Assembly (NCBI GenBank): GCA_024760525.1
Contig: CP060499.1
Coordinates: 3,555,501-3,619,500, forward strand
Source of the DNA: Nitrospira sp.
GTDB taxonomy: Bacteria > Nitrospirota > Nitrospiria > Nitrospirales > Nitrospiraceae
Length of the DNA stretch: 64,000 bases
Direction: 5' to 3'
Under the pieces are notes generated by a model, which saw only the letters and a program-made list of their open reading frames with translations, was not told where the DNA came from and searched no databases. Each line of letters opens with the position of its first letter. The stretch's first letter is position 1. Shown here in pieces: positions 35,606 to 44,198 of the stretch. A program made the position numbers and the translations under genes.

Positions 35606-36382
35606 ATGGTAAAAACCGATCATCCTCCCCTGGCACAAGACTCTCAGGCCCCGGCAAAAGTTGTCTCGACCTGGTCCGGACAAGCCCGCGAGGATGCCGT
35701 GCAGCGAATGTTCACGGCCATCGCGGGCGTGTATGACCTGAACAACACCCTCTTGAGCTTCGGCCTGCACTACCGATGGAAGAAAATGACGGCTTCCTAT
35801 GTTGCCCCGGTCGAACAAGGCGTAGGGCTTGATGTAGGGTCCGGCACGGCGGATCTCGCCCTGCTCCTCCAGCCACGCATGGGCAGCAAGGGGCGTGTGA
35901 TTGCGTCCGATCTCAATTATGCGATGCTGGCTGAAGGCAGTAAGAAGGTGGGGAGCAGGGGTCTGGCAGATAAGATCTCGTGCCTACAAGCAAGCGCGGA
36001 ACATTTGGGATTCGCCGACAATACGTTCGATGCGGTCACAACCGGCTTTTGCATGCGGAATGTCGGGGATTTGCCGCAAGCCGTAAGAGAAATCCGCCGG
36101 GTGATGAAATCCGGAGGCCGCTTCGTGTGTCTTGAGTTTTCACGTCCGGTGTTCGGCTGGCTGCGGGCTCTGTATGATTGGTACTCCTTTACACTCCTGC
36201 CCTGGGTCGGCACGAAGGTCGCTCGGGACACCACCGGTGTCTATGAGTACCTTCCTGCGTCGATCCGAACATTCCCCGATCAGGAACGGCTGTGCCAGAT
36301 CCTCCGTGAAGCCGGCTTCAGTCAGGTGTCGTACAAAAACCTCAGCGGTGGAATCGTCGCCATTCATGTCGCGACGAAATGA
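35606..36382 (+). CDS. ubiE: UbiE/MenG quinone C-methyltransferase
   Basis: This 258-residue SAM-dependent methyltransferase carries the last-step motifs of menaquinone/ubiquinone synthesis: MFTAIAGVYDLNNTLLSFGL near residue 35, SAM-binding GLDVGSGTADLAL, GFCMRNVGDLPQAVREI, and FSRP with YEYLPASIRTFPDQERL near the end. In a Nitrospira-like bacterium it most likely methylates demethylmenaquinone. A 10-base gap to the B12-binding radical SAM gene suggests one transcript. The N-terminal 30 residues are variable and the start is not firmly fixed. Confidence 0.92.
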   Translation: MVKTDHPPLAQDSQAPAKVVSTWSGQAREDAVQRMFTAIAGVYDLNNTLLSFGLHYRWKKMTASYVAPVEQGVGLDVGSGTADLALLLQPRMGSKGRVIASDLNYAMLAEGSKKVGSRGLADKISCLQASAEHLGFADNTFDAVTTGFCMRNVGDLPQAVREIRRVMKSGGRFVCLEFSRPVFGWLRALYDWYSFTLLPWVGTKVARDTTGVYEYLPASIRTFPDQERLCQILREAGFSQVSYKNLSGGIVAIHVATK

Positions 36383-36392
36383 GTACTGAGTA

Positions 36393-38018
36393 GTGGACTC
36401 GATTCTGTATATTTTTCTCCCTTGCAAAAAGGTCTATCCCATCGGGATCACCTACTTGGCGGACTTTATCCATCGGCGGAAACCGGAGGTCAGACAGCGA
36501 ATTCTGGATCTCTCGCTGTTTCCCGTCTCGCAACGGAGTCAAGCCATCCGGGATGCCGCCACGGAGTTCAAGCCGGATCTGGTTTGCTTTTCTTGGCGCG
36601 ACATTCAGATCTTTTCCCCGCATGAAGGTGATTCCTCACTGGAACACGCGTTTAACTTCTATTTTGCCAGCAACCCACTCAAGCGAATCACGGCGTCGAT
36701 CGCAGGCGTCAAGCAGCTCTATCGCTATTACAGTCACATCTATACGATCCTGTCGTACCCTTGGCTGATCCGCAAAGAGTTTCCAAAGTCCCAGATCATG
36801 ATCGGGGGCGGCGCGTTTACAGCCTTTGCCGATCAATTGATCGAAAAGCTCCCGGAAGGGACGATCGGGATTCTCGGTGAGGGAGAGGACGCCATCCTCA
36901 AGGTCATCGAAGGCCGTTCGATTGAGGATGAACGATATATCGTCAAAGAAGGGAAACAGATCCGGAAAGGCCGGCAGGGCTCACCCGCGCTTCTTGATGC
37001 CCTGACGGTCGATTTACCCTATCTCACCTCGATCTTTCCTCAGTACGGTGAATACATCGGTGAGTCGATCGGAGTGCAGTCCAAACGAGGCTGTCCCTAT
37101 GATTGCGCCTTCTGCCTCTACCCCTACATTGAGGGCAAACGAGTCCGCTACCGGCCGCCCGACATGGTCGTCAAGGACATCGCCCAACATTACCATCAGT
37201 GGGGTGCCCGTCGATTCTGGTTCACTGATGCCCAGTTCATCACGGGGAAGGAAGCCTATCCTCAATGCACCGAAATCCTCGAACGGATCGTCGCTGAAAA
37301 ACTCGAGATCGAGTGGTCCGGCTACATCCGAACGTCGTTGATTACCCCGGAGCTTGCCAAGCTGATGGTCCGATCAGGCGTGGGTGACCTGGAAGTGGCG
37401 ATCACCTCAGGCTCACAAGAGGTGCTGAACAATCTGCACATGGGATTCAAGCTGGAACGCCTGTACGACGGTTGTCGATACCTGGCAGAGGCCGGCTTTA
37501 AGGGCAAGGTCATCCTGAACTATTCACTCAACAGTCCCAAGGAAACAGAAGAGAGTCTGCTCCAGAGCGTCGAGGCCTACAAGAAAGTCGCCTCAATCCT
37601 CGGGGAAGAGCGTGTCTTTCCATTGATGTTTTTCCTTGGCATCCAGCCGAATACCGATCTGGAACAGCGACTGTTGGAAGAGGGATACTTGTCGGCGGGC
37701 TATAATCCCTTGATGTTGACCCCGACCAGCATCAGAAAGCTGCTCTACAATCCCGCCCCTCTCAACAAGATCATTGCCAAGGCTTGTCTTCGAGCCTGGG
37801 AACGTAAGCAAGGTAGCCGCGACCCCCGTCGATGGACAGGATCTCTCTCTCAGTCCCCCGGTGAATCACCTACCTATGCCGATCAGAACCTCAGCAAGGG
37901 CATTGAGGGCAATTCGGGTCGCGACGCCCTCCTCTCGCTTGAGGAGATCCTCCGCTCCCGTCGACCGGTTCCCTCCCCTTCACAGTCAGCCGAACCACGG
38001 GCCAGCTCAGCCGGTTGA
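36393..38018 (+). CDS. B12-binding radical SAM protein
   Basis: A 541-residue enzyme beginning with GTG. The N-terminal ~180 residues form a B12-binding-type Rossmann fold (FLPCKKVYPIGITYLADF, LVCFSWRD, IMIGGGAFTAFADQ, GILGEGEDAI), although the DxHxxG lower ligand motif is not evident. The radical SAM core follows with RGCPYDCAFC (the CxxxCxxC cluster site) near 235 and a TIM-barrel. The C-terminal ~70 residues are low complexity. Such enzymes methylate or rearrange unreactive carbons. With ubiE 10 bases upstream and tetrapyrrole-type genes downstream, a quinone or tetrapyrrole modification role is attractive but unproved. Confidence 0.85.
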   Translation: MDSILYIFLPCKKVYPIGITYLADFIHRRKPEVRQRILDLSLFPVSQRSQAIRDAATEFKPDLVCFSWRDIQIFSPHEGDSSLEHAFNFYFASNPLKRITASIAGVKQLYRYYSHIYTILSYPWLIRKEFPKSQIMIGGGAFTAFADQLIEKLPEGTIGILGEGEDAILKVIEGRSIEDERYIVKEGKQIRKGRQGSPALLDALTVDLPYLTSIFPQYGEYIGESIGVQSKRGCPYDCAFCLYPYIEGKRVRYRPPDMVVKDIAQHYHQWGARRFWFTDAQFITGKEAYPQCTEILERIVAEKLEIEWSGYIRTSLITPELAKLMVRSGVGDLEVAITSGSQEVLNNLHMGFKLERLYDGCRYLAEAGFKGKVILNYSLNSPKETEESLLQSVEAYKKVASILGEERVFPLMFFLGIQPNTDLEQRLLEEGYLSAGYNPLMLTPTSIRKLLYNPAPLNKIIAKACLRAWERKQGSRDPRRWTGSLSQSPGESPTYADQNLSKGIEGNSGRDALLSLEEILRSRRPVPSPSQSAEPRASSAG

Positions 38019-38212
38019 TCTTTCGTCGGACACCATTGTCGGATTTCACTGTTTAGCTTGTCTCTTGTCCATCCGCGGTGCCTTGCATTCCAGTTTCAGC
38101 CGGTGCTATCATTTGCCTTCTTTATAGAGTGGAGTGGCACGTTAATCGTTTGGATTTTCATACAATTACACGCGTTCGCCTGATCAAGATCGCGCCTTAA
38201 GGAGGCGCTGCA
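38019..38212 (+). other. Intergenic region before the Usp/PCP_red fusion
   Basis: About 190 bases, AT-rich just upstream of the next gene. A promoter is expected but I cannot single one out. Confidence 0.3.
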
Positions 38213-40279
38213 ATGTATAAGACCATCTATATTCCGGTCGACAATTCCGACCATTCCAATTCAGCAGTGGATGTCGGCGTTCACCTGGCCAAAACCTTCG
38301 GCTCGAAGATTGTGGGAAGCCATGTCTATGCGGCAAAAATGCATGACAAACGCTTCAAACAGATGGAAGCCGGCTTACCGGAAGAATATCACGATGAAAA
38401 AGAACTCGACCGCCAGCGCCAGATTCATGATTCGCTGATCACCCGCGGACTCCAAATCATCACCGATTCCTATCTCGACTACGTTGATAAGAAATGTACC
38501 GAGGCAAATCTCCCGATCGAGCGGCGATCGCTCGAGGGGCGAAATTGGAAGGTGTTGGCTGAGGATATCAATACCAACGGCTATGACCTCGTCATCATGG
38601 GAGCACTGGGGGTCGGAGCGGTCAAAGACAGTGTGATCGGCAGCAATACCGAACGCGTTGTCCGCCGAGTCCGAAACTCCGACATGCTCATCATCAAGAA
38701 CATTCAGCCCTTGAATGGCGGCAAAATCGTGGTGGCTGTCGACGGCAGTCCCTACTCGTTCGGCGGACTGATGACGGGTCTCGCTCTCGGCAAAGCGTTC
38801 AACATGCCGGTTGAGGCAATTTCAGCATTCGACCCGTATTTCCACTATGCCGCGTTCCACAGCATTTCCGGAGTCTTAAACGAAGAAGCCGGCAAGGTAT
38901 TTCGTTTCAAAGAGCAGGAAAAGCTGCACGAAGAAATTATCGATAGCGGCTTGGCCAAGATCTATCAGTCCCATCTGGACATTTCCCGTGAAATAGCCCA
39001 AGCCGAACAAACCGATGTAAAAACGACGTTGCTCGACGGCAAGGCCTTCGAAAAAATCATTCAGTATGTCCGCAAGGATGTCCCAGCCTTGCTGATTGTC
39101 GGGCGCATCGGGGTCCATAGCGACGAGGACATGGACGTCGGCAGCAACACGGAAAACCTGCTCCGCAGTGCGCCTTGTAACGTGTTGATCTCCAACCGCA
39201 AGTATGTTCCACCGATCGATACGCAAGCCGAGTACACGATCGCCTGGACCGAAGAGGCTCTACGGCGGATGGAAAAGATCCCCGTGTTTGCACGAGGGGT
39301 TGCCAAGACAGCCATTCATCGATATGCCATTGAGAAAGGCCATACGATCATCAGTAACACCGTGGTGGATGCCGCGGTTGGGCACATCTTGCCCAAAGGC
39401 GCGATGGATGCCATGCGGGCCCTCGGTGGGAGCCTGGATGCGGCGGGTATCGACCGCGACAAGATGCAAGCCGACGAGGCTGTCACGAAAGATCTCATGG
39501 GCCCGACCTTGAGCGGGATCATGACCCAGATCGTTGAGGAGAAGCCGAAACAGATCGATGCCTCCACCCAGGCCTACTTGGACCGCATGGGTCAAAACTA
39601 TTTTGTCTGTGACGGCTGCGGATACATCGGGAAGGGCGACGCGCCGGTGAGATGTCCCGTGTGCAGTGCGGATGGGACGAAATTCAAACAGGTCGATAAG
39701 AAGATCTTCGAAGTAGCCGCGTCGGCTGAAGGCGATCTGGAGACAGATGTCGCCTACGATGACGTGCCGATGCAATGGACCAAGGACGCGAAAGAGGCCA
39801 TCCGCGCGGTACCGGCCGGCTTTCAACGGAGGCGCGCCAAGGCCAGAATTGAGAAGAGCGCGCGGAAGCTGGGCATGACGACGATCACGCTTGAATATGC
39901 AGCGCCGATGATCAAGGACGCGGCTGCCGAAGACTATACCCCCATTTTTTCCAACAAGGGCACCGGCACATCGCCTGCCGCGGAAGCCACGCTTACAGCC
40001 GCAAATGAGAACGGCGCAAATGGCCACAGTGAAGCGGCGTCACGGTATTCCTGGACGGAGGACGCACAGGCCAGATTGGATCGGGCTCCGGAAGGTTTCA
40101 TGCGTGATTGCACCAAAGCGCTGATTCTGAAGCATGCTGAAAAAATTGGAGCGACCGTGATTACGATTGAGGTCGCGAATGAAGGTATCGAACAGGCCAA
40201 GGGATACATGGCGGAAGCCATGAAGACCGGTAATCTCAAGGACATGATCGCCAACCTCACCGGTAAGACCAGTACCTAG
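38213..40279 (+). CDS. Usp-Usp-PCP_red-rubredoxin-PCP_red-PCP_red fusion protein
   Basis: A 688-residue mosaic. Two universal-stress domains come first (about 1-160 and 165-330; nucleotide-loop patterns VIMGALGVGAVKD...GSNTERVVRR and LLIVGRIGVHS...GSNTENLLRS). Next comes a PCP_red helix-turn module (YTIAWTEEALRRMEKIPVFA, ~343-390), then a rubredoxin-like zinc/iron knuckle with two CxxC pairs (VCDGCGYIG and RCPVCSADG, ~462-495), then two more PCP_red modules (MQWTKDAKEAIRAVPAGFQR, ~520-570; YSWTEDAQARLDRAPEGFMR, ~610-660). PCP_red is otherwise known at the C-terminus of the BchB/ChlB subunit and some radical SAM enzymes. A soluble redox or scaffold protein for tetrapyrrole chemistry is plausible. 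AAGGAGG lies 7 bases before the ATG. Confidence 0.9.
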   Translation: MYKTIYIPVDNSDHSNSAVDVGVHLAKTFGSKIVGSHVYAAKMHDKRFKQMEAGLPEEYHDEKELDRQRQIHDSLITRGLQIITDSYLDYVDKKCTEANLPIERRSLEGRNWKVLAEDINTNGYDLVIMGALGVGAVKDSVIGSNTERVVRRVRNSDMLIIKNIQPLNGGKIVVAVDGSPYSFGGLMTGLALGKAFNMPVEAISAFDPYFHYAAFHSISGVLNEEAGKVFRFKEQEKLHEEIIDSGLAKIYQSHLDISREIAQAEQTDVKTTLLDGKAFEKIIQYVRKDVPALLIVGRIGVHSDEDMDVGSNTENLLRSAPCNVLISNRKYVPPIDTQAEYTIAWTEEALRRMEKIPVFARGVAKTAIHRYAIEKGHTIISNTVVDAAVGHILPKGAMDAMRALGGSLDAAGIDRDKMQADEAVTKDLMGPTLSGIMTQIVEEKPKQIDASTQAYLDRMGQNYFVCDGCGYIGKGDAPVRCPVCSADGTKFKQVDKKIFEVAASAEGDLETDVAYDDVPMQWTKDAKEAIRAVPAGFQRRRAKARIEKSARKLGMTTITLEYAAPMIKDAAAEDYTPIFSNKGTGTSPAAEATLTAANENGANGHSEAASRYSWTEDAQARLDRAPEGFMRDCTKALILKHAEKIGATVITIEVANEGIEQAKGYMAEAMKTGNLKDMIANLTGKTST

Positions 40280-40354
40280 TCCTGAAGACGTGGTGCTGAG
40301 TGTGCCTTAACATATAACTCAGAATTGAACCCTCGGCACTCAGCACTAGACACC

Positions 40355-41740
40355 ATGGGCAAATCTCTTCCCATCTTCAACGGTCCTTCGTCTCAGAGCG
40401 CCCTGAGTTCACTGCAACAGCAAATTGCTCAGTTTTTCACCCCCGCTCCGAAGGGGGAAGGGCCATTCGACGGTCGGACGGTTGACGACTTCAAGCCCTA
40501 TCTCGTCGCGCTGAACTTGACCAAGCGTTGTAATCTCAAATGCAACCACTGCTATCTTGATGCGACAACTAAAGCTGCGGGTGGAGAGGACGAGCTAAGC
40601 ACCGAAGAATGCTACCGGCTGATCGATCAGATCGCGGAAGTGAATAAGGGGTGCCTCCTCGTGATCACGGGCGGCGAACCGTTGGTCCGGCCGGATATCC
40701 TCGACATCGCCCGTTACGCCGTCAAGCTCGGTTTCATGGTGGTCTTTGGCACAAACGGCATGCTGATCGACGACCACCTGGCCAAAACCCTCGTGGAGAT
40801 CGGTGTGATGGGCGTCGGCATCAGTATTGACTCATTGCAGGCAGCCAAACACGACGCCTTCCGGGGCGTGCCGGGAGCCTGGGAAGCCGCGGTGGCGGGT
40901 ATTGAGGCCAGCAAGCGGAACGGTCTCCAATTTCAAGTGCATTTCAGCGCGCAGCCGATGAATTATAAAGAACTGCCCGACGTTATCGACTGGGCACACC
41001 GGCTCGGAGCCCGCGTGTTGAACGTCTTTTTCATGGTGTGTACGGGACGAGGCGAGGAACTGACGGATATCACGCCCGCTCAGTATGAAGAAGTGCTCGG
41101 GTATCTCGTTGAATGCCAAGATAATTACAAGGGCATGTTAGTGCGTGCCCGGTGTGCGCCGCACTTCAAACGGCTGGCCTATGAAAAGGACCCCAACTCC
41201 CCGATTACCAAGGCAACCGGATACATGGGGGGAGGGTGCCTCGCCGGCACGAACTACGCCAGGGTGACACCCAACGGTGAATTGACGCCCTGTCCCTATA
41301 TGCCGCTGTCCGCCGGAAATTTGCGTCAACACAGTTTTGTCGATCTCTGGGAGCGATCGGACATCTTCAACTCGTTCCGGTACCCTCAGCTCAAGGGGAA
41401 ATGCGGCGACTGCGAATACAGTGACATCTGCGGGGGCTGCCGCGCCCGCCCCTATGTCGACCATGGGGACTGGTTGGATGAAGATCAGTGGTGCCTGTAC
41501 ACGCCAAAGGGTGGAGAGAAAATCAAGGTGGCGTTCAATGTTTCCGAAGAGTCTGAAATGGCTTGGGATGACGCGTCAGCGCTCAGGTTGAGCCGTATTC
41601 CCTACTTTCTACGCGCCATGGTCAAGAAGGGTGTGGAGAAGCATGCCCGTGAGAACAATATCCCGCTCATCACCGTCGAATTGATGGAGGAACTGCGCAA
41701 GAAGCGATTCGGCAACGACGCGCCTGTCTTTAAGTTCTAG
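40355..41740 (+). CDS. AhbD/NirJ-like radical SAM/SPASM protein with C-terminal PCP_red module
   Basis: A 461-residue enzyme with a radical SAM site (LTKRCNLKCNHCYLDA, near 55), GGEP motif (VITGGEPLVRPDI), and a SPASM-type auxiliary cluster region (GGGCLAGTN, LTPCPYMPLSAGN, KGKCGDCEYSDICGGCRARP, QWC). This cysteine arrangement resembles AhbD, which decarboxylates iron-coproporphyrin to heme, and NirJ of heme d1 synthesis. The last ~60 residues are a PCP_red module (MAWDDASALRLSRIPYFLRA), the same type repeated in the preceding gene. The start at 40355 has no clear ribosome site; TTG 40325 is an alternative. Confidence 0.87.
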   Translation: MGKSLPIFNGPSSQSALSSLQQQIAQFFTPAPKGEGPFDGRTVDDFKPYLVALNLTKRCNLKCNHCYLDATTKAAGGEDELSTEECYRLIDQIAEVNKGCLLVITGGEPLVRPDILDIARYAVKLGFMVVFGTNGMLIDDHLAKTLVEIGVMGVGISIDSLQAAKHDAFRGVPGAWEAAVAGIEASKRNGLQFQVHFSAQPMNYKELPDVIDWAHRLGARVLNVFFMVCTGRGEELTDITPAQYEEVLGYLVECQDNYKGMLVRARCAPHFKRLAYEKDPNSPITKATGYMGGGCLAGTNYARVTPNGELTPCPYMPLSAGNLRQHSFVDLWERSDIFNSFRYPQLKGKCGDCEYSDICGGCRARPYVDHGDWLDEDQWCLYTPKGGEKIKVAFNVSEESEMAWDDASALRLSRIPYFLRAMVKKGVEKHARENNIPLITVELMEELRKKRFGNDAPVFKF

Positions 41741-41784
41741 CCGTGGATTTCGTCCGCTTCACCCTTCACGCATAACCCTCACCT

Positions 41785-42294
41785 ATGGATACCCTTCAAA
41801 GCATCACCACTGATCTCAACATCCTGATCCCCATCGTCAACCACTGGTTTCACCTGCTTTCAGCAATCATTTGGATCGGCGGCCTGGCATTTCTCGTCAT
41901 GGCGGTCACACCGGGATTGAAGAAGGCGGTTTCGAAGGATCAGATCAAACCCATCACGGACGTGTTTTATCAGCACTACAAAAAGGTCGCCGGTGGCCTC
42001 TTGGTCGTTCTGCTGTTCACCGGGGGTGTGAACCTCCACTACGTCAATCAGGTCCTGATCTCGCAAACCGGCGCCGGCGTTCAGCACCACTCCAAGTACC
42101 TGATGGTCTTCATGATTAAGCTTCTCCTCGTGTTGGGGCTTCTCACGCTGTTTCTCTATACCGTCATTTTCAAATCCGAAGACGAAGCCGACGACACGGA
42201 ATCGTATGAGGCGATTCCCTTCCAGCGCGCGGCTCTTTGGATGGGGTTCTTCATCATTCTGTGCGCCGCCGCCATGAAGCATCTGCACCAGTAA
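41785..42294 (+). CDS. CopD/HemJ-like four-helix membrane protein
   Basis: A 169-residue protein with four transmembrane helices. The first carries NHWFHLLSAIIWIGGLAFLV, with the His and Trp pattern of the CopD family; a conserved His also lies in GVQHHSKYLMVFMIKL and two near the end (MKHLHQ). These His residues could bind heme. HemJ, a protoporphyrinogen oxidase, has a similar small four-helix plan, and the AhbD-like gene 44 bases upstream makes a heme-related role attractive; a copper-related CopD role is the alternative. A weak six-bp hairpin at 42293-42311 overlaps the stop codon. Confidence 0.75.
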   Translation: MDTLQSITTDLNILIPIVNHWFHLLSAIIWIGGLAFLVMAVTPGLKKAVSKDQIKPITDVFYQHYKKVAGGLLVVLLFTGGVNLHYVNQVLISQTGAGVQHHSKYLMVFMIKLLLVLGLLTLFLYTVIFKSEDEADDTESYEAIPFQRAALWMGFFIILCAAAMKHLHQ

Positions 42295-42446
42295 CAGCTG
42301 TTACCGCTGTTGTCCCTGACATTCCTTGGGGCAATTCGATAGCTTGTCTGCTGAATCCGATAGGTCCCACTCGTCGGTCCACTCGACATTGAATTGCGGA
42401 AGGCCTCTCGAGCACATGACGATGTAGCGGTTGGATAAGAAAGGAA

Positions 42447-43577
42447 CTATGGTCGGCCTGGAGAGGCGATTCCAATTGGACCATGTGGAGCTGTCGAAAA
42501 CGTGGCAGGATTCATAGGGATTAGGACCCCACCGGCGCCGATCGCAAATCCAGCTATACTGGTGGACCCTGAATTGGCCACATAGAGGAATTGTCCTGTG
42601 GGATTGATCGTAATCCCTACCGGTGAGGAAGTCGCTCCAGTGGAAAATGCCGTCGGAGTCGTCGGTGTCAATAGTCCTCCCGCCCCAATGGCAAACGCTG
42701 CCACTTCATTCATGCCGCTATTCGTGACATACAAGAACGACCCGTTCGGTGAAATGGCCATCCTCTCAGGGCTCGATCCCAGCACCCCGGTGGAGAATGT
42801 CGGTGGGACTGTTGGCGTGAGAACGCCTCCTGCTCCAATAGAAAAGACTGCGATCGCATTCGTTCCACTATTCGCAACATACAAGAATGCGCTGTTAGGC
42901 GAGATTGCGAGTCCCTCCGGGGCTGGAGAGCCGGCACCAGTTGAAAATGTTGTGGGGCTCGTTGCGGTCAGCACCCCACCAGCACCAATCCTAAAGCCCG
43001 ATACGTTGTGAGTACCGGAATTCGCGACATAGAGAAACTGTCCATTGGGTGATACAGCAATACCTCTGGCTAGCGTTCCACTCGTCGCAAAGGTCGCCGG
43101 GGTGCTCGATGTTAATACTCCTCCCGATCCGATTGAGAAACCGGCAACGGTGTTTGAGGCGCTATTGGCGACATAGGCAAATTGCCCGTTCGGTGTGACG
43201 ATGATCCCGCGTGGAGAGGATCCCGCACCGGTTGAAAACGTGGCCGGAAGGGTCGGTGTCAAGTTTCCGGTCGCCGCGTTGATCGTGAAACCAGATATAT
43301 TCGTGGAATTCTGGTTTGACGAGTATAGAAACTGACCATTCGGAGAAACTGCAACCCATTCAGTATTCGTACCTGTAACGAAAGTGGCTGGGGTCGTCGC
43401 AGTCAACAGACCTCCTGCGCCAATGGTAAAACCTGAGAGATTGTTGGATCCGCCATTTGCCGTATAAATCACGCCGGGCGTACCCTGAAATCCCCCGTTA
43501 CCACCGCCACCGTCTGGACACCCGGTGAGAGCTAGCACCGTCGGCAATAGCAGAAGCACGCGCCTAGGTTTCTTCAT
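42447..43577 (-). CDS. Seven-bladed beta-propeller lipoprotein (YVTN/lactonase-like)
   Basis: A 376-residue lipoprotein (lipobox LALTGC near residue 20, Gly-rich linker). It has seven repeats of about 47 residues, each with a core such as PNGQFLYVANSGTHNVSGF, followed by IGAGGVLT and a Thr/Pro-rich strand: one closed seven-blade propeller with little divergence between blades. Relatives bind partners at surfaces or act as lactonases; no catalytic residues are recognisable here, so a binding role is likelier. ATG 43577 has AGGAGG 5 bases before it. First of three exported repeat proteins in this stretch. Confidence 0.85.
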   Translation of the reverse strand: MKKPRRVLLLLPTVLALTGCPDGGGGNGGFQGTPGVIYTANGGSNNLSGFTIGAGGLLTATTPATFVTGTNTEWVAVSPNGQFLYSSNQNSTNISGFTINAATGNLTPTLPATFSTGAGSSPRGIIVTPNGQFAYVANSASNTVAGFSIGSGGVLTSSTPATFATSGTLARGIAVSPNGQFLYVANSGTHNVSGFRIGAGGVLTATSPTTFSTGAGSPAPEGLAISPNSAFLYVANSGTNAIAVFSIGAGGVLTPTVPPTFSTGVLGSSPERMAISPNGSFLYVTNSGMNEVAAFAIGAGGLLTPTTPTAFSTGATSSPVGITINPTGQFLYVANSGSTSIAGFAIGAGGVLIPMNPATFSTAPHGPIGIASPGRP

Positions 43578-43713
43578 GATCGCCTCCTGTAAAATGCCTG
43601 CCACGACAACCTAAGCCTATCTAAATGGTGTTCTTCTAAATCTTGCTTTGATTGAGTTTAAGCACTGCCATATTTCTATTTAAGTGTTGTATAGACTTGC
43701 CAAGATCTAGCGG

Positions 43714-43719
43714 TATAAT
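43714..43719 (+). promoter_or_regulatory. Perfect -10 (TATAAT) 8 bases before an ATG
   Basis: TATAAT ends nine bases before the ATG of the gene at 43728, so transcription should begin at or within one or two bases of the start codon and give a leaderless mRNA. No ribosome site is present, as expected. A matching -35 is not clear. Confidence 0.5.
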
Positions 43720-43727
43720 TCTCTTGT

Positions 43728-44183
43728 ATGAGACCTAAACGCCAAACCGCTGCGTTAATCTGTTATGGCTTAGTCCTGTCACTTCACGTGCCTCTATTGT
43801 TGGCTACTGAATTAGTGCGTGAAGAGTCCATCCCAATCCGAGCGATTATTGATAACCCTCAAGCCTTTAACATGCGGGCAGTGCGGCTTCAGGGAACGAT
43901 CAAGTCGTTACAAGTGATTCCGGACGGCGGAGGCTGTCAAACGCAAGGAGCATATGATGCCTATGTGTTTCTCCTTGATGACCACACGGGGGAACTCCCA
44001 ATTATTGACCGTGGGAAGTGTCTCGGTCCTAGGATTAGGCGACAAGCGGTCAAACCTCTGATGACGGAATTTTCAGCAGGAGAACATATCGAAGTCGTCA
44101 TTGATGTGTCCGTCATCTATTCTCCCAACTTCGACTCCCATACATTAGAAGGAGCACTCCGATGGGTTAAACGAATTCCTTAA
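43728..44183 (+). CDS. Exported small protein, OB-fold-like
   Basis: A 151-residue precursor with a signal peptide (ALICYGLVLSLHVPLLLATE). The mature part has a five-strand pattern: IPIRAIIDNPQAFNMRAVRL, LQGTIKSLQV, AYVFLLDDHTGELPIIDRG, EHIEVVIDVSVIY. This resembles periplasmic OB-fold proteins. Two cysteines (GGGCQTQ, GKCLGP) could form a disulfide. No specific function can be given. It probably uses a leaderless transcript. Confidence 0.7.
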   Translation: MRPKRQTAALICYGLVLSLHVPLLLATELVREESIPIRAIIDNPQAFNMRAVRLQGTIKSLQVIPDGGGCQTQGAYDAYVFLLDDHTGELPIIDRGKCLGPRIRRQAVKPLMTEFSAGEHIEVVIDVSVIYSPNFDSHTLEGALRWVKRIP

Positions 44184-44198
44184 GTAAGCGTAGGTGCA

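Noticed and set aside
36393..38018. Horizontally acquired B12 radical SAM gene
   Set aside because: Composition and codon feel match its neighbours and it is closely spaced with ubiE.
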